Origin: Planctomycetaceae bacterium
GTDB lineage: Bacteria > Planctomycetota > Planctomycetia > Pirellulales > Pirellulaceae
Reading direction: 5' to 3'
Assembly (NCBI GenBank): GCA_021298315.1
Contig: JAJTFC010000076.1
Span: 1 to 40,925, forward strand
Length of the DNA: 40,925 nt
Shown: positions 12,201-17,245 of the stretch, one piece after another
Layout of the letters: the number at the start of each line of letters is the position of its first letter
Position numbering within the stretch: the first letter of the stretch is position 1
Translations under genes and position numbers: made by a program
The notes under the pieces: generated by a model
What the model was told of the DNA's origin: nothing
The model's database searches: none
The model's input: the letters and a program-made list of their open reading frames with translations, nothing else

Positions 12201-12301
12201 TCTGTTTTGCCCAGGACGGCAAAACGCTAGTGATCTCCAACGCAAACAACCATGTCTTTTGCCTGCGTACAGAATCCCCCAAGGTCTCGACTTCAAAGTG
12301 A
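6230..12301 (+). CDS. Membrane-anchored Ser/Thr protein kinase with C-terminal beta-propeller-like domain
   Basis: The ATG at 6230 is preferred. An in-frame TTG at 6191 would overlap the upstream gene by 29 bases, and AGAGAG lies 13 bases before the ATG. The product is 2023 residues. Residues 1-270 are disordered, Ser/Gln/Asp-rich, with repeated T-x-[DL]-[LI] motifs. The kinase domain (about 290-560) has the glycine loop GKGGMGLVY, VALK with Lys321, catalytic HMDIKPDN with Asp412, DWG with Asp430 and SPE. HMD and DWG replace HRD and DFG, as is common in planctomycete kinases. A TPR-like stretch (about 575-650) is followed by a single membrane helix (664-680), a Lys/Glu/Ala coiled coil (to about 790), then about 1200 residues with blade-like motifs such as SPDGNRLAIVDS and CFAQDGKTLVIS. 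The inferred topology is a cytoplasmic kinase with an external propeller sensor. It likely forms an operon with the surface-protein gene 10 bases upstream. Confidence 0.9.
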   Translation: MNKDQENSDENSKEKDFQPDFTVDLDAPESKDLKADQSTIQGSTAQGSTSQSEGVTSINISSIGQTMDLTPSSQRLDAGTLDLEQINDQTVDLSEQNPHEPELDGGTRLISPSMSPFGGKVFEPSAPPQAPEVDGGTRLIGQDQIIGQDQNPYGQTMDIQAPEDSGSEQPPDRTMLLSDSQQGSQPGSSSISGKSSYDQTMDLHESASDSKSGSDSRAGSNNIRTGQSVNASDRSNIKSMGDSQQYLKAERGIASDSIFDRIQKRTISNTIDWDNKTADYQINKKIDPKTGKPDLHVLGKGGMGLVYLATQNSVNRQVALKIIRKDKQNETFSKQFFYEAEITALLEHPNITPIYELGKTDEGVYFYTMKYILGTPWEKKIRSNSIEENLEIFDKLCDAIAFAHSKEIVHMDIKPDNVQLGEFGEVYAVDWGVASNLKRPESVRCAGTWQWISPEVARGEKSRIGKGSDIYLLGGILFQIVTGHHPRLPKDPAEKMPDAVLRKASINNSIQPTDCKDPMVAVALKALASEPQDRYAKVEHLQEAIHAIQKERAAIKASQELTERSIVLASQATQQGEYGLFNQSLFGLKDAIELWDNNPDAPDELKKVRLAYGQCAFDKGDYDLALQTLDRSEAQEDDLYRKAEQAQTAVKLRAQRFRLLRNAFIASLLLGSGIVGFLWIRAEQATKKAVAAKDDALTAQAEERKAKEKALLAQEEETKAKNKALLAQDEERKAKDKALLAQEEEKKAKDKALIAQEKEARAKEVAEEARKKAELQLAKTQLTEIVSQLGLARSSIGESNPSAAFGLLKGINEKIDEYKNDKRAKAESEKGSRDAQENSLITNIPELEKNNWSKNRIAFLDNSDESVSTEIKIFDLKENEKQIDFNRNESAMAIDPVNSHLVVANPSGDIHRIAFDGSKPDIISNKDTEILEKQMPAKRIRPSRDGRRLFLSFDREKDPIVLVDLENKKRIDFEIELPKLNDLVSVSPNGLSIATSKGGTVWFVRNEKGAKGVSIPTNQKAEQLHWLTDELILILLENNGRYFLQLVAPFAKLDSENRPVPIDLIVALQEDVVRFAILDEELPNLVYSVRPSELIDTVEMSDRKKKIGEEFSAILKSLQFLFGFSDGNLAQVKLNNSNKATQTKKAKDVTNDVETWELTNKFILTRKHYHRIEEIQVQNELMLGQRNRRILSRASGEQAVQIWNLNDQARQNNDQTAGQSSESVSHLLALAGLPLDDQSSDLGIKLAGFTRDGNVLLVNSEFKAQLLDVDEQLSRQRLALETPFQSSTYEEPPSKWLFDTTNQQCLSIDGYGAITRYNLIQGNRIPLGKNTSAWRITQNTNPFNKEEVEGIALLDVQGDVNYWGHSPFAQVQHFAMSPDGETAVSIATIPAQKSVYFVPRNTDKLAESLKFKEVCIWRIDQKNNNSQFVERLVFQSDSTDVLVSPIDNSRFILSNSQTLTILETGTPSKISDQMASTAVRLCVPNNIFPMCNAFFRVDGTKATGWIGNILSENATGSDRERWFSLDDNRRAFDSSIPIAGCWSSDGLRLYVLDSKAQIRKFALDPTAASLPIANEKENFDLLSSDDATGNQRIELNQLSKILQSNPQRVKLGISKSQSKEGIWSDELYIAINDQLAGMEENLKSFIHAEFKNNSNPTWIFSAEASEKQREFQDISKSIASLYKSNLWDVSKNQKSSNPGDQSSIDPTHQPLHATTDAHGKRVLLLYPKSILSISMQDSKDPSWFRIDRQKYPFDQTPSHFSLSPDGNRLAIVDSKGLHMYQVNPSSNDQSIELVLTPSTITGESPVKFFAWDPEGTSNRFCFIRENGSFGYSQDDQINELGDLKDIAIRQEDAEKTIQIGLSDIQRIWFFKESLVDETQVPRVSKTLRYLAIQRFKKSTNRASAKNGNDEPSSILFVQLPTSDPLDTPHDKFVSLDIDRAFDKFAVNPNGGVIITGNAIAEVGVYFISPYWAFSKLVFDANSEPDSNIESLCFAQDGKTLVISNANNHVFCLRTESPKVSTSK
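8324..8520 (+). repeat. 42-base tandem repeat encoding a 14-residue coiled-coil unit
   Basis: Inside the kinase gene, just after the membrane helix, the string tcgcaca recurs at 8364, 8406, 8448 and 8490, an exact 42-base period. Each unit encodes a variant of EERKAKEKALLAQE. Fourteen residues equal two heptads, so the repeat builds a regular charged coiled coil that could act as a rigid stalk or dimerisation rod between the membrane and the propeller. Confidence 0.9.
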
Positions 12302-12308
12302 TGCTCTT

Positions 12309-13049
12309 TCAAGGTCCAAGTTGGCTTGATACCGACGCGGACCTCGATTGCATCAAGAACTGCAACCCGAGCCCTGCCGCCAAAACGATGCATGCGATTT
12401 GGTAAGCCGTCAGTCCTGCAGCCATCAGAGGCTCAGGACGAATCAGTTCGGTAAAAAACCGAAAAACCAAATAGCTCAGCAGATAGATCTTGAGCCGATG
12501 GCCAGCAAACCACTGCCATTGATGCATTAGCACCAACATCACCAACGCCAAACCGTGGAAAAGCGTCTCGTAGATTTGGATCGGATGCCTCAGTAACACC
12601 CCTTGGTCAGGTGCAAGTGGGAACGCTACCCCCCAAGGCAACTGTGTCGGTACTCCGAAACAGCATCCACCAAAAAAGCACCCCAGCCTGCCGATGCTCA
12701 ATCCCGCTGCGATCGGGACTGCAAACGCATCACCTGTACCCTGGCGAATCCCAAGCCAAGCCTTCGTAAGTTCGACGGCCACATAACCGCCAAAGATCCC
12801 CCCTAAAACCGTCTTGCCATCGCTGAGCCAATGGATCCAAGGACTCAAGCCACTCCAGTCTTTCTCAAGCAAGAAAGGTAACTTGGCCCCGATAAACGCA
12901 CCTAGCAAAGCCGCTAACGATAAAAAACGCTTCTGATCGTCGCTCAGAGCAAGCTTGATTCGGTTCTGTTTGTAAAGCCAATAGCTTGCAAGCAGCGCCG
13001 CGAGCATCAGCAGTGTATGCAAAAAACGACCAGTCGCCAGACTAACCAT
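12309..13049 (-). CDS. Lgt-like (prolipoprotein diacylglyceryl transferase family) membrane protein
   Basis: 246 residues with an ATG start at 13049. It is a multi-helix membrane protein with family landmarks: LGGIFGGYVAVEL, GRLGCFFGGCCFG, HPIQIYE and FRFFTELIRPEP. Lgt transfers diacylglycerol from phosphatidylglycerol to the lipobox Cys of prolipoproteins. Classical Lgt has GRxGNFxNxE in the central loop. Here the Asn is Cys and the Glu-containing stretch is GGCCFG, and the usual N-terminal region is not evident, so this is a divergent branch that may use another substrate. It converges on the kinase gene, with 7 bases between stop codons. The start overlaps a sequence, ATGGTTAG, that is repeated at the end of the radical SAM gene, suggesting an ancestral operon with that gene. 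The family assignment is solid; transferase activity on prolipoproteins is uncertain. Confidence 0.8.
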   Translation of the reverse strand: MVSLATGRFLHTLLMLAALLASYWLYKQNRIKLALSDDQKRFLSLAALLGAFIGAKLPFLLEKDWSGLSPWIHWLSDGKTVLGGIFGGYVAVELTKAWLGIRQGTGDAFAVPIAAGLSIGRLGCFFGGCCFGVPTQLPWGVAFPLAPDQGVLLRHPIQIYETLFHGLALVMLVLMHQWQWFAGHRLKIYLLSYLVFRFFTELIRPEPLMAAGLTAYQIACIVLAAGLGLQFLMQSRSASVSSQLGP

Positions 13050-13058
13050 GATTCAATA
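13021..13058 (+). repeat. Left copy of direct repeat flanking the pseudokinase segment
   Basis: This copy covers the first codons and ATG of the lgt-like gene. It shares the exact 13-mer gactaaccatgat (13040-13052) with 14507-14519. It also shares aaaaacgac and gcc upstream, and tcaata versus ccagta downstream with two transitions. On the minus strand both copies read ATGGTTAGTC at the junction. Confidence 0.6.
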
Positions 13059-13357
13059 GATGCCTTCAGCGAATATTTTAGTCTGCACGAAAAGGAGTGA
13101 TTCCGGACATAAGCTTCGGGTACTCCCTATCTAGATATATGTCGTAACGGGTAGAGCATTCATCATACGCGGTTCTTCGAGCTATTTTTAGGTTGATGGC
13201 TTTGATTTCTCATACTCCTATTCGTCCTCGAAGGCCCTGAGTCCTAATGCTTCTTTTCAAACACTAGTACCATTTCATCGAGGACGAGGACGAGTACCAT
13301 GAAAGACATCGGTCTGAATTATTACGCGAAAAATTCTCGAAGCCTCCAAAAACTATA
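13050..13357. other. Intergenic region between divergent lgt-like and pseudokinase genes
   Basis: This 308-base stretch contains the direct repeat agtaccat (13266-13273 and 13293-13300), a weak 10-bp inverted repeat (13222-13231 with 13278-13287, 46-base loop) and a possible 19-codon leader ORF at its right end. No convincing sigma-70 promoter was seen. It should hold the promoter for the pseudokinase gene. Confidence 0.5.
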
Positions 13358-13358
13358 A
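13299..13358 (+). CDS. Possible 19-residue leader peptide overlapping the pseudokinase start
   Basis: An ATG at 13299 is preceded by GAGGA at 13286-13290 with 8-base spacing, the best Shine-Dalgarno match in this intergenic region. The ORF encodes MKDIGLNYYAKNSRSLQKL and its TAA (13356-13358) overlaps the next ATG (13358-13360) as TAATG. This arrangement fits translational coupling. No homologue is recognised and the ORF is short enough to be chance. A decayed 5' end of the duplicated kinase gene is an alternative. Confidence 0.3.
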   Translation: MKDIGLNYYAKNSRSLQKL

Positions 13359-14482
13359 TGAACAACTATCGTGAAATCCCTGACGACGACTCCTTTTTCG
13401 ATAAGATCCCATTGCGGTCCATCTCCTACAGCATCGACCGGGACGATAGGTTATCCGATTACCAAATCCGTAAAAAGATAGATCCCGAGACCGGAAAGTC
13501 TGATCTTTATGTTCTGGGTAAAAATGCCGTGGGCGTGATAGTCTACCTAGCTACACAGAACTCGGTCAATCGTCCAGTGGCATTGTGGATCCTTCGAAAT
13601 GAAAGGCAAGACGAGGTTTTCTTAAAACGTTTTTTCTATGATGCAGAAGTCACCGCACACCTAGAACACCCTAATATCGCCCCAGTTTACGAACTCGGTA
13701 AAACACATGATCAGAAGTTTTTCTACACCACGAAATACATCCAGGGAACTCCCTGGGATAATACGATCCGATCCAACTCGATTGAAGAGAACCTTGAAAT
13801 CTTCGGCAAACTCTGCGATGCCATCGCCTTTGCACACAGCAAAGACATCCTCCACATGGATATTAAACCCGACAATGTCCAGCTCGGAGAATTCGGAGAA
13901 GTCTATGCGGTGGACTGGGGGGTTGCAAACGATCTGAAACGACCAGATTCGCTTCTCTGCGCTGGTACTTGGCAATGGATCAGTCCCGAAGTGGCCCGAG
14001 GAGAAAAATCACGTATTGGCAAAGGCAGCGATATCTATCTGCTCGGTGGTATCTTGTTCCAAATCGTCACAGGGCACCATCCTCGATTGCCCAGAGATCC
14101 TTCAGAAAAGATGCCCGTTGAGGATCTAAGAAACGCTGCGTTCAAGAACATCATCCAGCCGACCAAATGCAAAGATCCCTTAGTCGCCGTGGCCTTGAAA
14201 GCATTGGCTACAGATCCCAAAGACAGATATGCTAAGGTCAAAGATTTGCAAGACGCGATCAAATCCGAGCAGGCTAAAATCTCTGTCAAACTCCGAACCC
14301 AAAGATTTAAGTTACTGTGGAATGCTTTCATGGTATCGCTAATACTTGCTACAGGAATTTTTGGATCCCTGTGGTTGCAATCTGAGCAAGCAAGACAAAA
14401 AGAGACGAAGAAAAGGGATGGAGCAGTAACTGCGAGAAACGAAGCGGTTGACGCGCAGCATAAAGAGGAGATAGCCAAATAA
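13358..14482 (+). CDS. Truncated Ser/Thr kinase paralogue, probable pseudokinase
   Basis: 374 residues, aligned throughout with the kinase encoded at 6230-12301. The N-lobe is damaged: the glycine loop reads GKNAVGVIVY instead of GKGGMGLVY, and VALK has become VALW (Trp77), removing the ATP-anchoring Lys. The C-lobe keeps HMDIKPDN (Asp168), DWG (Asp186) and SPE. Relative to its paralogue it lacks the disordered tail, the TPR-like linker (AIKSEQAK joins directly to SVKLRTQRF) and everything after the first turns of the coiled coil. One membrane helix (324-340) remains. Part of its C-lobe DNA is identical to the other kinase over 50 bases. It is plus-strand, set between two minus-strand genes and bounded by a direct repeat. 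It could act as a pseudokinase or dimerising decoy for the large kinase, or be a decaying duplicate; the open frame and lack of stops favour an expressed protein. Confidence 0.8.
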   Translation: MNNYREIPDDDSFFDKIPLRSISYSIDRDDRLSDYQIRKKIDPETGKSDLYVLGKNAVGVIVYLATQNSVNRPVALWILRNERQDEVFLKRFFYDAEVTAHLEHPNIAPVYELGKTHDQKFFYTTKYIQGTPWDNTIRSNSIEENLEIFGKLCDAIAFAHSKDILHMDIKPDNVQLGEFGEVYAVDWGVANDLKRPDSLLCAGTWQWISPEVARGEKSRIGKGSDIYLLGGILFQIVTGHHPRLPRDPSEKMPVEDLRNAAFKNIIQPTKCKDPLVAVALKALATDPKDRYAKVKDLQDAIKSEQAKISVKLRTQRFKLLWNAFMVSLILATGIFGSLWLQSEQARQKETKKRDGAVTARNEAVDAQHKEEIAK

Positions 14483-14491
14483 CTTGCCGTT

Positions 14492-14525
14492 GAAAAACGA
14501 CTGCCGGACTAACCATGATCCAGTA
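14492..14525 (+). repeat. Right copy of direct repeat flanking the pseudokinase segment
   Basis: This copy covers the last codons and TAG stop of the radical SAM gene. Beyond that stop it reads, on the minus strand, ATGGTTAGTCCGGCAGTCG, close to the start of the lgt-like gene (ATGGTTAGTCTGGCGACTGG), with a small deletion. It looks like a remnant of the lgt start left behind when the kinase segment arrived. Confidence 0.55.
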
Positions 14526-15957
14526 TCGGCAAAGGAACATGGCCATTGCGATACAGGACGTTGTAGGCGCAAAAAGGAATGATGTGTCCGCTGGGGAGCA
14601 CATGATGCGTGCAGCATTTCATCACACGGCGCACGTCAAAATTGTAAGCGTCCAGGAACGATGTAATCGTGATGCGAAGCAACTGCTTGCTTCCAAGCTC
14701 CTTCTCGATGGCCTTGGCAAAGAAATCGTCGGCAAGCTTTTGGCGTGAGCCCAGCGATACCAACGCTGGCTCTTGGGCTGTAGCATCCTCTTGTTCAACG
14801 CACCCTTCAGGACCGCAGCATGCATTTCGAGCCAGATAAAGCTGGGCCAAACGTTTCCCCTCGTCACGGGTGAAACTCAGACCATTGGCAAGTAGATCAC
14901 GGTTGGCTTGCGCATCGATAAAGCGTGTCAGAGGGACCAGTGTCCCTTCGTGCCGATAACACATGGCAAGCACGTGGCAATTCGGGTGCGCGCAGGGCAG
15001 TGGAAAGAAATCCGATTCGCATAGCCGACCCTGCGACTGCTCGCACAAAAGCCGAATACAATCCGGGGCGGTGATGCGGGCTTCGAGCTGCTCGGGCAGA
15101 TAATGCCGACCCGAATACGTGGCAGGCTGAAGACTCAGGCCACTGACCCATGGTCTTGCAGCAGCTAGGTCCAATAATCCACCGAGTTGGCATTCGTTGA
15201 CCCCAGCTTGCAAAGTCGCCACAAGCGTAACGTTCAAATCTACAGCCCCAAGCCGATCCAGAGCCTGCAGCTTGGTCTCAAGCAAACGCTGGCCTCGGAG
15301 TTTTTCAAAGACAAAGTCCTCGACCCCATCCATCTGAAGATAGATCTCGACACGATGTTTATGCAGAGCGATCTTGTCAATCAGCTCGGTATCCTTTGAC
15401 AAGCGGATTCCATTGGTGTTGATCATCACGTAATGGATCGGTTGCGAAAGAGCATAGAGCAGGATCTCATCGAACTGCGGATGGAGCGTCGGCTCCCCCC
15501 CGGAGAGTTGCAGCACATCGGGCTGGCCCTCGGCGGCCACCAAGGCATCGATCGCGCCTTTAACCTCATCGAGCGATTTGTGCTTGAGCCCCGGTCGACT
15601 ATCGGCATAGCACATGCTGCAGGTAAGGTTGCAGTTATCGGTGATTTCAAGCACGGCCACACACGTATGCTGCTCGTGATCCGAGCACAGGCCGCAATCC
15701 AGCGGACAACCCTTCGACGGCTCGACCTGTGTGTGCCTCGGAAGCCGCGCGGGCAAAGCTGTATCGTAACGATCAAACCAACTCCGATCGCTGCAGACGA
15801 AGTCCTCGCGAAGGCCATGCTCCGGACAACGTTTGCGAAAATAAACGCGTTTTCCTTTAGCGATTATTTTTGTCTGAACGACCCTCAGGCAATCGGGACA
15901 AAGACTCTGCGTACTGCCCAGAAAGGTATAAGGCGTAACGGGTTTAGCGTTTGTCAT
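14509..15957 (-). CDS. Radical SAM protein of the MJ0619 / tetraether-lipid-synthase-like group
   Basis: 482 residues, ATG start with AAGAG 5 bases upstream. An N-terminal zinc-ribbon-like part has CPDC (about residue 20) and CPEHG. A second Cys cluster, CPLDCGLCSDHEQHTC, is followed by the radical SAM motif CNLTCSMC (CX3CX2C), which binds the 4Fe-4S cluster that cleaves S-adenosylmethionine. LSGGEPTLHP is the SAM-binding GGE motif. The C-terminal half has many more Cys residues (about residues 330-465), fitting auxiliary clusters. The order of Cys-rich ribbon, TDNCNLTCxMCYA core and Cys-rich tail matches the family that includes archaeal tetraether lipid synthase. The substrate here is unknown. 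The inferred role is C-C bond formation or another modification of a lipid, supported only by adjacency to membrane-protein genes and an Lgt-like gene. Its stop lies in a sequence repeated at the lgt-like start. Confidence 0.85.
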   Translation of the reverse strand: MTNAKPVTPYTFLGSTQSLCPDCLRVVQTKIIAKGKRVYFRKRCPEHGLREDFVCSDRSWFDRYDTALPARLPRHTQVEPSKGCPLDCGLCSDHEQHTCVAVLEITDNCNLTCSMCYADSRPGLKHKSLDEVKGAIDALVAAEGQPDVLQLSGGEPTLHPQFDEILLYALSQPIHYVMINTNGIRLSKDTELIDKIALHKHRVEIYLQMDGVEDFVFEKLRGQRLLETKLQALDRLGAVDLNVTLVATLQAGVNECQLGGLLDLAAARPWVSGLSLQPATYSGRHYLPEQLEARITAPDCIRLLCEQSQGRLCESDFFPLPCAHPNCHVLAMCYRHEGTLVPLTRFIDAQANRDLLANGLSFTRDEGKRLAQLYLARNACCGPEGCVEQEDATAQEPALVSLGSRQKLADDFFAKAIEKELGSKQLLRITITSFLDAYNFDVRRVMKCCTHHVLPSGHIIPFCAYNVLYRNGHVPLPILDHG

Positions 15958-15964
15958 AAGCTCT

Positions 15965-16564
15965 TTATTGGTACTTAGGGATTCCGAGCCTCAGTAAATA
16001 GATCGTCGCAATCAATGAGATGATTCCGTCGAAGAGTAAAAGAGGAGGGCCGATGAATTCGACGTACGGATTGAGGATAGATTCCGAAACCACGATCCCA
16101 CCTGCGCAAATGCCAAAGAAGATCACCCCACCACCAAAACAACAAAATGCCGACAGGAAAAGGGATTGTAGCAAGTACCCTAGGCCAAACCTCTGTCCCC
16201 CGGGATATCTCCCATCTTGGATCGCCCTAGCGATGTTGCTTCGATGGATCCACAATCGAACGAGCGACAATGGCAAGGCGAAAAAGAGCAACGTCATTCC
16301 AAAGACCATCATCGCAACAACAACCGCACCCAGCCCGTATACCGGAGCGCCAATACCCAAGGCAGAAATCCCACAAAAAACCAGGATCATCAGCCCAAGC
16401 ACCGACACTCCCGTCCAGTAGGCACCCTCAACCGGAGGCATCTGAAAACGAGACTCGCCGGATGCGTCGGCACTTGAGCCTCCAAAAGCATCTTCCGACA
16501 GGGAACCTGCCGACACCTCGAAAGGATTATCTTGGGATTCATCAGGTGGTTTGGAGGATGTCAT
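15965..16564 (-). CDS. Four-helix membrane protein, tandem paralogue A
   Basis: 199 residues, ATG start at 16564. A polar N-terminal tail of about 45 residues is followed by QMPPVEGAYW and four predicted membrane segments (about 52-75, 78-105, 135-160, 170-193). Conserved features shared with its upstream neighbour are PPVExxYW, RLxxHRxNIAxAIxxGRYPGxQRFGLxYL and LGxPxY at the C-terminus. No Pfam-type family is recognised. It starts 6 bases after the upstream paralogue's stop and ends 7 bases before the radical SAM start, so the three genes almost certainly form one transcript. A membrane accessory role for the radical SAM enzyme is possible but unproven. Confidence 0.8.
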   Translation of the reverse strand: MTSSKPPDESQDNPFEVSAGSLSEDAFGGSSADASGESRFQMPPVEGAYWTGVSVLGLMILVFCGISALGIGAPVYGLGAVVVAMMVFGMTLLFFALPLSLVRLWIHRSNIARAIQDGRYPGGQRFGLGYLLQSLFLSAFCCFGGGVIFFGICAGGIVVSESILNPYVEFIGPPLLLFDGIISLIATIYLLRLGIPKYQ

Positions 16565-16570
16565 GTCGGC

Positions 16571-17161
16571 CTATCGATACCTGGGTACCCCAAGCTTGAA
16601 AAGGAATCCGGCAAATAAAAACGATAACAGCCCGTCACCAACAAGTAGGAATGCGGAAGCATTATTGGAGTTGTTTGGATTCGTTGCCAAAATTGCCAAA
16701 CAAATTCCAAAGAACAGTATCCCACCCGCAAATAAACAAAGCCAACTGAAGATGATCGACGAGATCAGATACCAAAGCCCGAACCGCTGAGTACCTGGAT
16801 AGCGTCCATTTTCAATCGCTTTCGCAATATTCCAACGATGAACGCCAAGCCTTATCAGGGCAAATGGGATCGTGACGCTCATCCACATCGCTAGGGCGAT
16901 GAATACACCAATCACAACCACAGTCAGCGGTGGCCCTACGGTTCCAAAAAGATAGTCCCCGCAAAAATAGCCCACTAAGCTCAAAGCAAGCAAGATCAGA
17001 ATTCCAAACCAATAGGAACGCTCGACGGGAGGCATCTGAGTTCTGAAATCCTCAGCCTCATAACTGCGGAATCCGCTTTCCTGCAAACTCTCGGCTTGTG
17101 AACCAGCGTGAGCTTCGTAGGGGTTCTCGTAAGGATCGTCGGGCGTATTCGAAGATGACAC
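16571..17161 (-). CDS. Four-helix membrane protein, tandem paralogue B
   Basis: 196 residues from a GTG start at 17161. This start is chosen over the in-frame TTG at 17200 because the product then aligns residue for residue with the neighbouring paralogue (SSSNTPDDPYENPYEAHAGS against TSSKPPDESQDNPFEVSAGS) and a GGGGGAG run lies just upstream. It has a polar, acidic N-terminal tail, then QMPPVERSYW, four membrane segments, the basic loop RLGVHRWNIAKAIENGRYPG between helices 2 and 3, and C-terminal LGVPRYR. It arose by tandem duplication with the downstream gene. The conserved basic loop suggests a common cytoplasmic contact. Function unknown. Confidence 0.8.
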   Translation of the reverse strand: MSSSNTPDDPYENPYEAHAGSQAESLQESGFRSYEAEDFRTQMPPVERSYWFGILILLALSLVGYFCGDYLFGTVGPPLTVVVIGVFIALAMWMSVTIPFALIRLGVHRWNIAKAIENGRYPGTQRFGLWYLISSIIFSWLCLFAGGILFFGICLAILATNPNNSNNASAFLLVGDGLLSFLFAGFLFKLGVPRYR

Positions 17162-17245
17162 AAACTCCCCCCAACCGAAATACCGCTGATTCAAAACCAA
17201 TTACCCGTTGAATTGCTTCCAACGCATGAATCGTTTCATGTAACT
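17162..17245. other. Short gap between mutS and the membrane-protein genes
   Basis: These 84 bases contain a 6-bp stem hairpin (17225-17230 with 17235-17240, 4-base loop) just beyond the mutS stop. It lacks a T-rich tail and is too weak to call a terminator, so read-through from mutS into the downstream genes is possible. Confidence 0.4.

Noticed and set aside
13222..13287. Inverted repeat cgtcctcga / tcgaggacg as operator or terminator
   Set aside because: Only 10 bp with a 46-base loop and one arm is part of a simple gaggac repeat; likely chance.
17162..17200. TTG start at 17200 for membrane paralogue B
   Set aside because: Alignment with paralogue A begins precisely at the GTG at 17161; the extra 13 residues have no counterpart.
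17225..17240. Hairpin after mutS as terminator
   Set aside because: A 6-bp stem without a T-tract is too weak.
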